Shown one piece after another: positions 42,391-50,357 of a stretch of 64,000 nucleotides of DNA. The notes under the pieces were generated by a model, which was given only the letters and a program-made list of their open reading frames with translations, did not search any database and was not told where the DNA came from. The position numbers and the translations under genes are program-made. The DNA lies in NCBI GenBank assembly GCA_024236215.1, contig JACKKX010000001.1, forward strand, positions 671,501 through 735,500. The letters run 5' to 3'. Every line of letters starts with the position of its first letter. Within the stretch, counting starts at the first letter, position 1. The DNA comes from Novosphingobium sp. GTDB lineage: Bacteria; Pseudomonadota; Alphaproteobacteria; Sphingomonadales; Sphingomonadaceae.

Positions 42391-44499
42391 TTGCCCTCCC
42401 CCCTCGGTCTTCGCCTCGTCTCCGCTCCTGCCCCGCGCGGCGCATGGCGTCTCACCATGGTGGCGCTGCCGCTTCTGGCCATGCCCCAGGCGGCGCTGGC
42501 CGATGACGCAAGCGGTGATGCGGCTCTTTCCCCGATCGTGGTCAATGGCGAGACCTATCGCATCGACGAGCCAGCCAGCACCAAGACCGGGACCCTGCTG
42601 CTCGACACCCCGCAATCGATCGCGGTGCTCCAGCGCGAGCAGCTCGACGATCAGGCAGTCGAACAACTCGGCGATGCCTTGCGCTATGTTCCCGGAGTCA
42701 CGCTTGGCCAGGGCGAGGGGCACCGCGACCAGATCGTGCTGCGCGGCCAGTCCTCGACCGCGGATTTCTTCCTCGACGGTATGCGCGACGATGCGCAGTA
42801 TTATCGTCCGCTCTACAATGTCGAACGGATCGAAGTGCTCAAGGGCGCCAACGCGCTGCTGTTCGGGCGCGGGGGTGGCGGCGGGATCGTCAACCGCGTT
42901 TCCAAAACCGCCGATTCCGCCACCACGCGGCTGAGTGCTTCGGCGGGGGTCGACAGCTGGGGGGCGTGGTCAGCGGCCGCCGATGCCAATCAGCCGCTGG
43001 GCAGCGCCGCCGCGATCCGCCTCAATGCCACCTACGAGGAATTCGCCAACCACCGCGATCTCTATTCGGGCTCGTTCCTGGGTCTGGCTCCCACGATCAG
43101 CACCGCGCTGGGCGAAACCGGCACGCTGACCCTGGCTTACGAATACGATCGCGACCGGCGGGTTACCGACCGCGGTGTGCCTTCGCTCGGTGGAAGCCCG
43201 ATCCGCGGTTATGATCGAACCTTTTTCGGTAGCGCCGAACTCAACCGCAGCAGCGTCGATGCCCACATCGCGCGGGCGCGATACGATCGGGAATTGGGGG
43301 GCGGGCTGACCCTTTCGCTGTCCGGGCTCTATGCCCATTATGACAAGTATTACGGCAATCTCCTTCCCTCCTCCGCCACCGCCACCACGGTTACGCTGAC
43401 CGGCTATGCCAGCTCCACCGTGCGCGACAACTGGATCGGCCAGGCCAACCTGGTGTGGAAGGGCAGCACCGGTGCCATTGGCCACACGCTGCTCGCCGGG
43501 ATCGAGGGCGGCGACCAGACCACCGGTTCGGACCGCCGCACCGCGCTGTTCGGTACCGTCACCTCGGCCACGGTCTCCCTCGCCCGCACCCTCACCCTCC
43601 CAACCGCGCACTGGAGCGGAATTGAGCGGCAAACAAGCGCCAAGGCCCGGACCTGGTCGGCCTATGTCCAGGACCAGATCGAGCTGGCACCCTATCTCCA
43701 GCTGATCGCGGGGATTCGCTTTGACCGCTTCGATATTGCCGCAACCAACCTGCTGACCTCCGCCCAGACCGCGCGGGCGGATTCGATGTGGTCGCCGCGC
43801 TTCGGGCTGATCCTCAAACCGCAGGCCAATATCTCGCTCTATGCCAGCTATGCCCGCAGCTTCCTGCCCCAATCGGGCGATCAGTTCACCACGCTCGACG
43901 CCAGCTACCAGACGCTGGAACCCGAAGCGTTCCGCAACCTCGAGATCGGGGCAAAGTGGGATATTGCACCGGCGCTTTCCTTCAGCGCCGCGCTGTTCCA
44001 GGTCGATCGCAACAATACCCGCGCCAACGATCCGCTGACCGGCAACCCGGTGCTGACCGGATCGAGCCGGGTGCGCGGGTTCGAGGCGTCGCTGGCCGGA
44101 AAGATCACCCCCGATTGGCAGATCAGCCTGGGCTATACCCACCAGAGCGGAGAAATCCGCAGCACCACAACCGCAGCGCCCGCCGGACGCAAGCTTGACA
44201 AGCTGCCCTCCGATCAGTTCGCCGCCTGGACCCGCTATGATCTGACCAGCCGCCTGGGGCTGGGTCTGGGGCTGGTCCACCAGTCAAGCCAGTTCGCGAC
44301 CATTTCCAACGCGGTGCGGCTGCCCGGCTTCACCCGGATCGACGCGGCGCTGTTCTACGATCTGAGCGATGCGGTGGCGATTCAGCTCAACATCGAAAAC
44401 CTCACCGATACCAACTACTTCGCCAGCGCCCACACCGACAACAACATCGCTACCGGCGAACCCATCAATGCCCGGCTGACATTGCGGATGCGATTCTGA
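42391..44499 (+). CDS. TonB-dependent siderophore receptor (catecholate/Fiu-like)
   Basis: A 702-residue outer-membrane receptor. It has a signal peptide (about 1-38, ending PQAALA), a plug domain with the siderophore-type motifs DTPQSIAVLQREQL, LRYVPGVT and VLKGANALLFGRGGGGGIVN, and a barrel ending in Phe (LTLRMRF). The pattern matches ferric-siderophore receptors (FhuE/Fiu class). Start at TTG 42391 with AAAGGA about 9 nt upstream; no earlier in-frame ATG is close. Two Fur-like palindromes upstream support iron regulation. Confidence 0.9.
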   Translation: MPSPLGLRLVSAPAPRGAWRLTMVALPLLAMPQAALADDASGDAALSPIVVNGETYRIDEPASTKTGTLLLDTPQSIAVLQREQLDDQAVEQLGDALRYVPGVTLGQGEGHRDQIVLRGQSSTADFFLDGMRDDAQYYRPLYNVERIEVLKGANALLFGRGGGGGIVNRVSKTADSATTRLSASAGVDSWGAWSAAADANQPLGSAAAIRLNATYEEFANHRDLYSGSFLGLAPTISTALGETGTLTLAYEYDRDRRVTDRGVPSLGGSPIRGYDRTFFGSAELNRSSVDAHIARARYDRELGGGLTLSLSGLYAHYDKYYGNLLPSSATATTVTLTGYASSTVRDNWIGQANLVWKGSTGAIGHTLLAGIEGGDQTTGSDRRTALFGTVTSATVSLARTLTLPTAHWSGIERQTSAKARTWSAYVQDQIELAPYLQLIAGIRFDRFDIAATNLLTSAQTARADSMWSPRFGLILKPQANISLYASYARSFLPQSGDQFTTLDASYQTLEPEAFRNLEIGAKWDIAPALSFSAALFQVDRNNTRANDPLTGNPVLTGSSRVRGFEASLAGKITPDWQISLGYTHQSGEIRSTTTAAPAGRKLDKLPSDQFAAWTRYDLTSRLGLGLGLVHQSSQFATISNAVRLPGFTRIDAALFYDLSDAVAIQLNIENLTDTNYFASAHTDNNIATGEPINARLTLRMRF

Positions 44500-44502
44500 T
44501 CG

Positions 44503-45039
44503 CTATTCAGCCTTCATAGCCGGCACCGCGCGCACCGCATCTTCCGGGCTGAGTCCGGGCGGCGGCGCGGCGGCGATGGTTTCGATGCGGCGCATCACCC
44601 GCCCGGCGCGCTGGATCGCGCGGACCAGCCGCGGATAGACCCCGCACCGGCACAGGTTGGGCACTGCGGCAATGATATCCTCCGCCGTGGGATCGGCATT
44701 GCGCGCCAACAGCGCGGCCGCCGCGATGGCGATGCCCGGCGTGCAGAACCCGCACTGGATCGCCTGTTCGGCCACCAGCGCCTGTTGCACCGGGTGCGAA
44801 CGATCGGGCGAAAGCCCCTCGATCGTGGTCACGCTGCGCCCTTCGGCCTCACCCAGGGTGATGAGGCAACTGCGCAGCGCCTGGCCATCGACCAGCACCA
44901 TGCAGGCCCCGCAATCGCCCGCGCCGCAGCCGTATTTGGTCCCGGTCAGATTGGCGCCATCGCGCAGCGCCCACAGCAGCGGGGTTTGCGGATCCATCCG
45001 CACTTCAAGCGCACGCTGGTTGATCGTCAGTCGCGCCAT
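44503..45039 (-). CDS. (2Fe-2S)-binding small subunit of xanthine dehydrogenase family, orphan
   Basis: A 178-residue protein with two [2Fe-2S] clusters. The plant-type cluster is CGAGDCGACMV near residue 38, with its fourth Cys in LRSCLI; the second is CGFCTPG near residue 97, ending CRCG near 131. This is the small (IorA/CoxS-like) subunit of molybdenum hydroxylases, which passes electrons from a large Mo-binding subunit. No large-subunit or FAD-subunit gene is in this window: a receptor lies downstream and an aldolase upstream. It overlaps the aldolase gene by 13 bp. Confidence 0.87.
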   Translation of the reverse strand: MARLTINQRALEVRMDPQTPLLWALRDGANLTGTKYGCGAGDCGACMVLVDGQALRSCLITLGEAEGRSVTTIEGLSPDRSHPVQQALVAEQAIQCGFCTPGIAIAAAALLARNADPTAEDIIAAVPNLCRCGVYPRLVRAIQRAGRVMRRIETIAAAPPPGLSPEDAVRAVPAMKAE

Positions 45040-45800
45040 GAACGGTCGGTCTTGTCGATCCGGCGCACCCAGGCGTCGAAGTCCGCGCCGCCGGGCTGGT
45101 GGCCGGGAACGTGGGCTTCGTGCAGATCGCGGTGGTGCACCGCCACAACCTCGTCGGAAACCACCACGGGCTTGCCCGCAGCCATGGTTGCCAGCTGCAC
45201 CTCGCAGGCGCGCTGCAAGGCCCAGTGCATCACGAAGATCTCGGGGATCGAACGCCCGAGGATCACCGGGCCGTGGTTCCTGAGCATCAGCACGCGGTTG
45301 TCGCCAAGGTTCTTCAGCAGCCGCTCACCCTCTTCGGCGCGGACGGTGATCCCCTCGAAATCGTGATAGGAAATCCGCCCGGCGAAGTTGCAGGCATAGA
45401 AGTTCACCGGCTGCAACCCGCCCTCAAGGCTGCACACCGCCATCGTCGCGGTGGTGTGGGTATGCACGATTGCTTCCGCCCAGGGCACGTGGCGGTGGAA
45501 ATAGGAATGCTGGACAAAGCCCGCCTTGTTGACCGGATAGGGGCTGCCATCCAGGGTGTTGCCCTCGATATCGATCTTGACCAGGTTGCTCGCGCAGACC
45601 TCGGAATAAAGCAGGCCATAGGGGTTGATAAGGAAGGCCCCCTCCTCGCCCGGCACCTTGACCGAGATGTGGTTGTAGATCGATTCCGACCAGCCGAGAT
45701 GATCGAACACCCGGTAGCACGCGGCAAGCTGCTGGCGCGCCTGCCATTCCTCGTCCGAACAATCGACATTGCGGCTGTGCGCGCTGAGCTGGGTCGCCAT
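45027..45800 (-). CDS. Class II aldolase/adducin-family protein
   Basis: A 257-residue protein with the class II aldolase fold. Metal-binding His residues appear in VHTHTTATMAV near residue 103 and in a later LRNHG element (residue 171); the N-terminal YNHISVKVP motif is also typical. Members include fuculose-phosphate aldolases, ribulose-phosphate epimerases and uncharacterised decarboxylase-like proteins. Substrate unknown. The ATG at 45800 has GGGAGAGG upstream. Its stop region overlaps the 2Fe-2S subunit gene, so the two are probably coexpressed. Confidence 0.8.
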   Translation of the reverse strand: MATQLSAHSRNVDCSDEEWQARQQLAACYRVFDHLGWSESIYNHISVKVPGEEGAFLINPYGLLYSEVCASNLVKIDIEGNTLDGSPYPVNKAGFVQHSYFHRHVPWAEAIVHTHTTATMAVCSLEGGLQPVNFYACNFAGRISYHDFEGITVRAEEGERLLKNLGDNRVLMLRNHGPVILGRSIPEIFVMHWALQRACEVQLATMAAGKPVVVSDEVVAVHHRDLHEAHVPGHQPGGADFDAWVRRIDKTDRSWRD

Positions 45801-45840
45801 GATCCTCTCCCGAATGGTTTCGCAGCAGGACTTATCCCGA

Positions 45841-47856
45841 TCAGCGCCCGATTGAAAAGCGCAATCCCGCCCACAGCGTGCGCGGCGCGCCAAGATCAAG
45901 CGAACCGGCCTGGTTGCGGGTGACCACTTCGGCATCGGTCAGGTTCTCAGCGCGCAGCACCAGGGTGGCCCAGGGCGCGAGCGGCACCGTGACGAGCGCA
46001 TCGAGGGTAGTCACCGGGGCCAGCCGATCGGTCTCCAGATCGTCTTCGAACTGGGCCGAGCTGTGGCGCAGCTTTGCCGCAAACAGCCAGCCTCTGGCCG
46101 GGCGCCAGCTCAGCGTGGTACTGGCCGTGAACGCGGGCACCTGCGCCGGTCGCTTGCCATCGAGCGCGGCGGAGGCGCCGCTGCCTTCGACCCTGGCATC
46201 GATCAGCGAAAGCGTTCCATCCCAGCTGATCCGGCCCAGATTGACCTTTCCGCCCAGCTCGATCCCGCGCGAATGGACCGCATCGACATTCTGCCGCTGG
46301 CGCAGGTTGGCGCCGATGGTGACATTGGCGATCGCATCGCCCACTCGGTTGTCGAACGCGGTTACCTGCAATTCAAAGCCGCCGTGCTTGAAATCGAACC
46401 CGGCCTCGAACCCGAACAATTCCTCGTTCGTCAGCGCGGCGTTGGCGCGGGTGGTGACGGGGAAGACCACGAAGGGCCGGTAAAGCTCGTTAAGCGTGGG
46501 CTGTCGCAGCCCGTTGTAGAGCGAACCGCGCAGGCTCAAACCCTCGGCCAGCGCAATCAGCGCGCCGCCGCGCAGCGACAGGTCCCAGCCCGCGCGATCG
46601 GCAAAGCGGTTGTCGGTGGTGACGGCCCCGGCCGCGTTGGTTTCGATGAAATGGCCCTCGCGCACCGCCCAGCGATCGAGCCGGGCCGTGCCGGTCAGCC
46701 GCAGCGGGCCAAAGGTGCGGTCATGCTCAAGGTAGAACCCCAGATCGTCGTTCACCCCGCCCGCGCGGCGCCGCGCGGTAATCGCGCCGGTGGACCCGCT
46801 ATAGGCGATTTCCTGCATCTCGCCGCTGGCCCGGCGCCAGTCGATCCCCAGCCGCAACGAATGGTCCGCATCGATCGGCGGGCGCAGCTCCAGCTTGCCG
46901 CCAAGCCCGGTCGAAGGCGTGGTGCGCTGATCGAGCGTCTTGCGGAAGCTGGTCGAGGAAATCACCACGTTGGAAAAATCGCGTGCCTGGACATAGCCGA
47001 TCAGATCGAACTGCCAGGCACCGCGCCCTACCAGCCGCAGCGAAGCATCCTCGCCGTTCTGGTGGCTGTCGGCGCCCCGAAAGCGCAAGGTGCGGTTGTC
47101 ATCGAACACGAGCAGGCGGGTCTGAAGCTCGATATCGCCGCTTACCGGCACCACCGCTCGCGCCGAGGTGGACCAGCTGTCAAACGCGGCCCGGGCCGAT
47201 GCGGCGACCCGCTGGGTCTGCGGCGTGGTCCAGAACCCCTGCCCGCGATCCCACCGTCCCGAGACCACGGCATAGCCATTGCCAAGCTGCGGCGCGACTG
47301 TCCCGCTCATCTCGCTTTCGCCGCGATCGTTGCCGGTCAACGCCAGCTCGGCCAGCGGCAGGCCGGCGGGATTGGCGCTGACAAGATCGAGCGTGCCCGC
47401 GACCGCCCCGGCGCCGAACGCACCCGAACCGCCGCCACGGATCAGCGTGGCACGATCGAGCCGCTCGAACGGCAGCGCCGAAAAGGGCACGTGGCCGAAG
47501 AACGGATCGGTCACCGGCACCCCGTCGAGCAGCATCAGCGTGCGGCTTGAGGCATTGCCGCCAAGCCCGCGCAGCGTCACGCCCTGGGCGGTGGGATTGG
47601 CCGAGCGGCTGTCGGACCGGCGGAATTGCTGCACCCCGGCGAACTCCCCCAGCACGTCGTCGAGCCGCCCCGATGCCGAGGCCGCGCCGCGATCACGCTC
47701 AAGCGTTATGGCCGAATAGGCCGCCAGCAGCGGCGAGGGATCGAGTCCGTGCCCGGTGACCACGATTTCACCATCGTCCTTCGGTCGCTCCTCGGCCAGC
47801 GCGGGCCGCGCGGCAAGGGCGAGAAAGACGGGAATAAGGAACGCGCGCCGGGCCAT
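45841..47856 (-). CDS. TonB-dependent receptor (BtuB-like)
   Basis: A 671-residue outer-membrane receptor with a signal peptide (about 1-21, ARPALA). A TonB-box-like EIVVTGHGL, a plug with NPTAQGVTLRGLGGNASSRT and GSGAFGAGAVAG, and a barrel ending in Arg after LRFSIGR follow. A terminal aromatic residue is more usual; here Phe is four residues before the end. The ATG at 47856 lies only 14 bp from the tRNA-Thr fragment, so the gene's native promoter was probably separated by the island insertion. The ligand is not evident. Confidence 0.85.
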   Translation of the reverse strand: MARRAFLIPVFLALAARPALAEERPKDDGEIVVTGHGLDPSPLLAAYSAITLERDRGAASASGRLDDVLGEFAGVQQFRRSDSRSANPTAQGVTLRGLGGNASSRTLMLLDGVPVTDPFFGHVPFSALPFERLDRATLIRGGGSGAFGAGAVAGTLDLVSANPAGLPLAELALTGNDRGESEMSGTVAPQLGNGYAVVSGRWDRGQGFWTTPQTQRVAASARAAFDSWSTSARAVVPVSGDIELQTRLLVFDDNRTLRFRGADSHQNGEDASLRLVGRGAWQFDLIGYVQARDFSNVVISSTSFRKTLDQRTTPSTGLGGKLELRPPIDADHSLRLGIDWRRASGEMQEIAYSGSTGAITARRRAGGVNDDLGFYLEHDRTFGPLRLTGTARLDRWAVREGHFIETNAAGAVTTDNRFADRAGWDLSLRGGALIALAEGLSLRGSLYNGLRQPTLNELYRPFVVFPVTTRANAALTNEELFGFEAGFDFKHGGFELQVTAFDNRVGDAIANVTIGANLRQRQNVDAVHSRGIELGGKVNLGRISWDGTLSLIDARVEGSGASAALDGKRPAQVPAFTASTTLSWRPARGWLFAAKLRHSSAQFEDDLETDRLAPVTTLDALVTVPLAPWATLVLRAENLTDAEVVTRNQAGSLDLGAPRTLWAGLRFSIGR

Positions 47857-47869
47857 GATCCTAAGGGAA

Positions 47870-47913
47870 TGGTGCCGCTTACGTGACTCGAACACGTGAC
47901 CCCATCATTACGA
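47870..47913 (-). repeat. tRNA-Thr 3' fragment, candidate att site
   Basis: On the minus strand this reads from the anticodon loop to CCA of a tRNA-Thr and matches the intact gene at 50131-50206 in 41 of 44 positions. Two of the differences form one base pair of the T-stem that changes in a compensating way (G-C to C-G); the third is in the T loop. The fragment breaks off inside the anticodon loop. Just outside it, GACTGTAA (47917-47924) and TTACAGTC (47951-47958) form a perfect inverted repeat that could be recombinase arm sites. Confidence 0.85.
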
Positions 47914-48199
47914 TTTGACTGTAACTAAATTACATTTTTGAGCAATTTCTTTACAGTCTGGTGGTATATTAGCGGCAATTTGCTACAAACCCAATCCCGA
48001 CCCAAACTCAAGTGAGTTCCGGATTGGGCCTCTTCCTATCGAACGTGCTTTGGCCGGATGCAAACACAAAAATTGACCCAAGCTAGACCTGGCTGGTCGC
48101 CACTCTTGCGGCAGCTTGCTCGGATATCACCGAAGCGCCTTGGTCAATGCTTGATGGTATGGCCCGGTTTGCGCATCTTCCCGGATCGGTCAACGTCCT
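47914..48199. other. AT-richer non-coding part of the island remnant
   Basis: No gene is seen in this 286-bp stretch. It contains the inverted repeat GACTGTAA/TTACAGTC (47917-47958) next to the tRNA fragment, and a nested hairpin: CCCAATCC/GGATTGGG (47990-47997 and 48021-48028) around an inner AACTC-AAGT-GAGTT. The outer hairpin may be a terminator or a recombination-protein site. Confidence 0.5.
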
Positions 48200-48630
48200 C
48201 TAGGTGAGAATTGCCTCAGCAATCACATCCATCTGGTGCAATAATGTGTCGCGGGCGTCTTGAGTTCTAGCGCTGTGCGCCTTCTCGCACAGATGCGACA
48301 AGTTGCGGTGTCGCTTATTGCCCTTGGCGTACCGCGGTATGCTCAAGTGTTTGAAAATATTGCTCACTTGAATTTGAATCGTATGGCTCTCAATATATTC
48401 TTTGACGATCGAAGCGTTCAGAATACCACATACATAAAATGCCTCTTCTCTGCTTGAGAAGTCTGAGAAATATACCTTATGATCGGGAATAATAGGCCGC
48501 GATCCCACTAAAGGCACCTTACCACTCTCAAAGACGGCGGCCTCAAATGTGGTCGATAGCTCGGCCCAAACAACCTTGTAGGGCGCGAACGTATAGGCAC
48601 CGGTATTATAAATCGCATAATATGGTGCAG
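48200..48630 (-). pseudogene. C-terminal fragment of a DNA methylase/restriction-type protein
   Basis: About 143 codons of island-derived reading frame end at a TAG at 48200 and enter the IS at 48630. The residues YAIYNTGAYTFAPYKVVWAE, IIPDHKVYF, EEAFYVCGILNAS and NIFKHLSIPRYAKGNKRH resemble the C-terminal target-recognition region of Eco57I/N6-adenine methylase-type restriction-modification proteins. The N-terminal catalytic part is absent on the other side of the IS, where the matching frame has a stop codon. The protein is certainly broken. The family call is from motif memory and moderately sure. Confidence 0.6.
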
Positions 48631-48683
48631 TGAACCGCCCCGGGATTGCCGGAGGCCCTAACTCCTGAGAGGAAGGGTCTACG

Positions 48684-49010
48684 ATGAGCAAGACGACGAA
48701 CAAGTTTGCGCCTGAGGTTCGTGAGCGGGCAGTCCGCATGGTGCTGGATCACGAGAGCGAGCATCCATCCCGGTGGGCAGCGATCACTTCGATTGCGACC
48801 ATGATTGGCTGCTCGGGTCATACGCTGCTGGAGTGGGTGAAGAAGGCCGAGGTGAACAGCGGCAAGCGTGCCGGCGTTCCCACCGAGTTGGCAGACCGGC
48901 TCAAGGCGCTGGAACGCGAGAACCGCGAGCTGCGGCAGGCCAACGAGATCCTGCGCAAGGCGTCCGCATATTTTGCCCAGGCGGAGCTCGACCGCCCGTT
49001 CAAGCGATGA
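48684..49010 (+). CDS. IS3-family transposase OrfA
   Basis: A 108-residue protein with an N-terminal helix-turn-helix ([20 protein letters not shown], then [20 protein letters not shown]) for end recognition, and a C-terminal leucine-zipper-like coiled coil ([19 protein letters not shown]). RBS GAGGAAGG precedes the ATG at 48684. Its stop overlaps the orfB ATG (ATGA). The orfB frame stays open well upstream inside orfA in the -1 frame, as needed for programmed frameshifting to an OrfAB transposase. Confidence 0.92.
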   Translation: MSKTTNKFAPEVRERAVRMVLDHESEHPSRWAAITSIATMIGCSGHTLLEWVKKAEVNSGKRAGVPTELADRLKALERENRELRQANEILRKASAYFAQAELDRPFKR

Positions 49011-49912
49011 CCAGCTTCATTGATGAGCATCGGGATGAGTATGGGGTCGAGCCGATCTGCCGGGTTCTGCCGATCGCCCCATCCACCTACCATGAGCGTG
49101 TAGCACAGCGTCGCGATCCCTCGCGGCTTTCCCCACGCGCCCAACGTGACGAGGCCATGAAGCCTGAGGTTCGGCGTGTGTTCGATGCCAACTTCAAGGT
49201 CTACGGCGTACGCAAAGTGTGGCGGCAGATGCAGCGCGAGGGCTTCGATATTGCCCGATGCACGGTGGAACGGCTGATGCGCGATTTGGGCTTGCAGGGC
49301 GTGATCCGGGGCAAGCCGGTGAAGACGACGATCAGCGACAAGGCCGCACCGTGTCCGCTCGATCAGGTCAACCGACAGTTCCATGCCCCGGCGCCGAACA
49401 TGCTGTGGGTGTCGGACTTCACCTACGTCGCGACCTGGGCAGGGTTCGTGTACGTAGCCTTCGTGATCGATGTCTACGCCCGCTACATCGTGGGCTGGCG
49501 GGTGAGCAGGACGGCGCATGCCAGCTTCGTGCTGGATGCCCTGGAGCAGGCGATCCATGATCGGCGACCTGTCCATCGTGGCGGCCTGATCCACCACAGC
49601 GACCGCGGCAGCCAGTATGTCTCGATCAAGTATACCGAGCGCCTAGCCGAAGCCGGGATCGAGCCATCGGTAGGCAGTGTCGGCGACAGCTATGACAACG
49701 CCTTGGCCGAGACGATCAACGGTCTTTACAAGGCCGAGGTCATCCACCGGCGGGGGCCGTGGCGATCACTTGAAGCAGTGGAATACGCCACTCTCGAATG
49801 GGTCGACTGGTTCAACAACCGCCGATTGCTCGCGCCCATCGGCAATATCCCGCCGGCCGAAGCAGAGGAACGCTATTACGCCATGCTGGACGACACCCTA
49901 ATGGCCGCATAA
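49007..49912 (+). CDS. IS3-family transposase OrfB (DDE integrase domain)
   Basis: A 301-residue protein with the IS3 HTH_21 region near 50-105 ([20 protein letters not shown]) and a retroviral-type integrase core. The three catalytic acids are seen in VSDFTYV (near 133), HHSDRGSQY (near 198) and [12 protein letters not shown] (near 234). It is fused to OrfA by -1 frameshifting to make the active transposase. Full length, no stop or frameshift, so the element looks functional. Confidence 0.93.
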   Translation: MTSFIDEHRDEYGVEPICRVLPIAPSTYHERVAQRRDPSRLSPRAQRDEAMKPEVRRVFDANFKVYGVRKVWRQMQREGFDIARCTVERLMRDLGLQGVIRGKPVKTTISDKAAPCPLDQVNRQFHAPAPNMLWVSDFTYVATWAGFVYVAFVIDVYARYIVGWRVSRTAHASFVLDALEQAIHDRRPVHRGGLIHHSDRGSQYVSIKYTERLAEAGIEPSVGSVGDSYDNALAETINGLYKAEVIHRRGPWRSLEAVEYATLEWVDWFNNRRLLAPIGNIPPAEAEERYYAMLDDTLMAA

Positions 49913-50130
49913 TTTAAACCGAATGGCCTCCGGCAATCCCGGGGCGGTTCAGCACGCACCTTTCAACTGTATGATTTTCAGCGACAATGTGAAGGTAATT
50001 TAGCCAGCCAAATGGGCGGAGCGTGGGTCAGAGGCGATTCACGGCTGAAAGTGCCATAAAAGGCATCAAACCGGCTTTCCCAGCGGAAGCGCCTTCCGCC
50101 TTATCTTTCTGTTTTTCCTTGGAAAAGTGG

Positions 50131-50206
50131 TGGTGCCGCTTAGGTGATTCGAACACCTGACCCCATCATTACGAATGATGTGCTCTACCGACTGAGCTAA
50201 AGCGGC
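50131..50206 (-). tRNA. tRNA-Thr(CGT)
   Basis: A 76-nt cloverleaf on the minus strand, from GCCGCTTTAGCTC at the 5' end (50206) to an encoded CCA (50133-50131). The 7-bp acceptor stem, D arm, anticodon stem CATCA/TGATG with loop TTCGTAA (anticodon CGT) and T arm AGGTG/CACCT all pair. It reads ACG codons. Its 3' half is duplicated, with three changes, at 47870-47913, marking it as the target of an island integration. Confidence 0.96.
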
Positions 50207-50220
50207 AAACCATTGTTTTT

Positions 50221-50294
50221 TGGAGGCCCGAGCCGGAATCGAACCGGCGTAAACGGATTTGCAGTCCGGTGCGTAACCACTCCGCCATCGGGCC
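50221..50294 (-). tRNA. tRNA-Cys(GCA)
   Basis: A 74-nt cloverleaf on the minus strand, starting GGCCCGATGGCGGAGTGG and ending in an encoded CCA. The anticodon loop is CTGCAAA, giving GCA. It lies 14 nt upstream of tRNA-Thr in the same direction, so the two are probably cotranscribed as a dicistronic precursor. Confidence 0.96.
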
Positions 50295-50331
50295 TCACCC
50301 GCGGTTGCCCGCAGGAAGCGCGCCATTAGCC

Positions 50332-50346
50332 GGGCGGGCGGGCGGG
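50332..50346 (+). other. Canonical G-quadruplex motif near tRNA-Cys
   Basis: GGGCGGGCGGGCGGG has four G3 tracts with single-C loops, the most stable class of intramolecular G-quadruplex. It lies between the end of the ribonuclease gene (50358) and the tRNA-Cys 5' end (50294), about 38 nt upstream of the tRNA. On the tRNA-coding strand it is C-rich. A role in tRNA transcription or replication pausing is possible but unproven. Confidence 0.6.
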
Positions 50347-50357
50347 CGCAACTCGAT

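Larger units (their letters stand above)
48631..49951 (+). mobile_element. Complete IS3-family insertion sequence, 1321 bp
   Basis: The ends are perfect 27-bp inverted repeats beginning TGAACCGCCCCGGGATTGCC (48631-48657 and 49925-49951). It carries overlapping orfA and orfB in the IS3 arrangement with an intact DDE transposase, so it may be active. The flanks (GCAG left, GCAC right) do not give an exact target duplication; GCA would match if the left end included one extra G. It is inserted in the methylase-like gene fragment. Confidence 0.93.
47870..50130. mobile_element. Remnant of a genomic island at tRNA-Thr
   Basis: The left edge is a 44-nt copy of the 3' part of tRNA-Thr; the right edge abuts the 3' end of the intact tRNA-Thr(CGT). 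This is the classic footprint of tyrosine-recombinase integration into a tRNA 3' end. Between them are AT-richer DNA, a truncated methylase-like gene and an IS3-family element, but no integrase gene. The island has therefore decayed or been trimmed, perhaps by IS-mediated deletion. The 179 bp between the IS and the tRNA (49952-50130) hold no recognisable gene; a small hairpin GCGGAAG-CGC-CTTCCGC lies near 50080-50097. Confidence 0.7.

Noticed and set aside
48630-49955. Exact target-site duplication for the IS3 element
   Set aside because: Flanks are GCAG and GCAC; only a shift of the left end by one base would give a 3-bp GCA duplication, so no exact duplication is claimed.
50329-50347. Tandem GGGC units as a CRISPR or VNTR array
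   Set aside because: Only four 4-bp units without spacers; reported as a G-quadruplex motif instead. No CRISPR-like repeat-spacer pattern was seen anywhere in the window.
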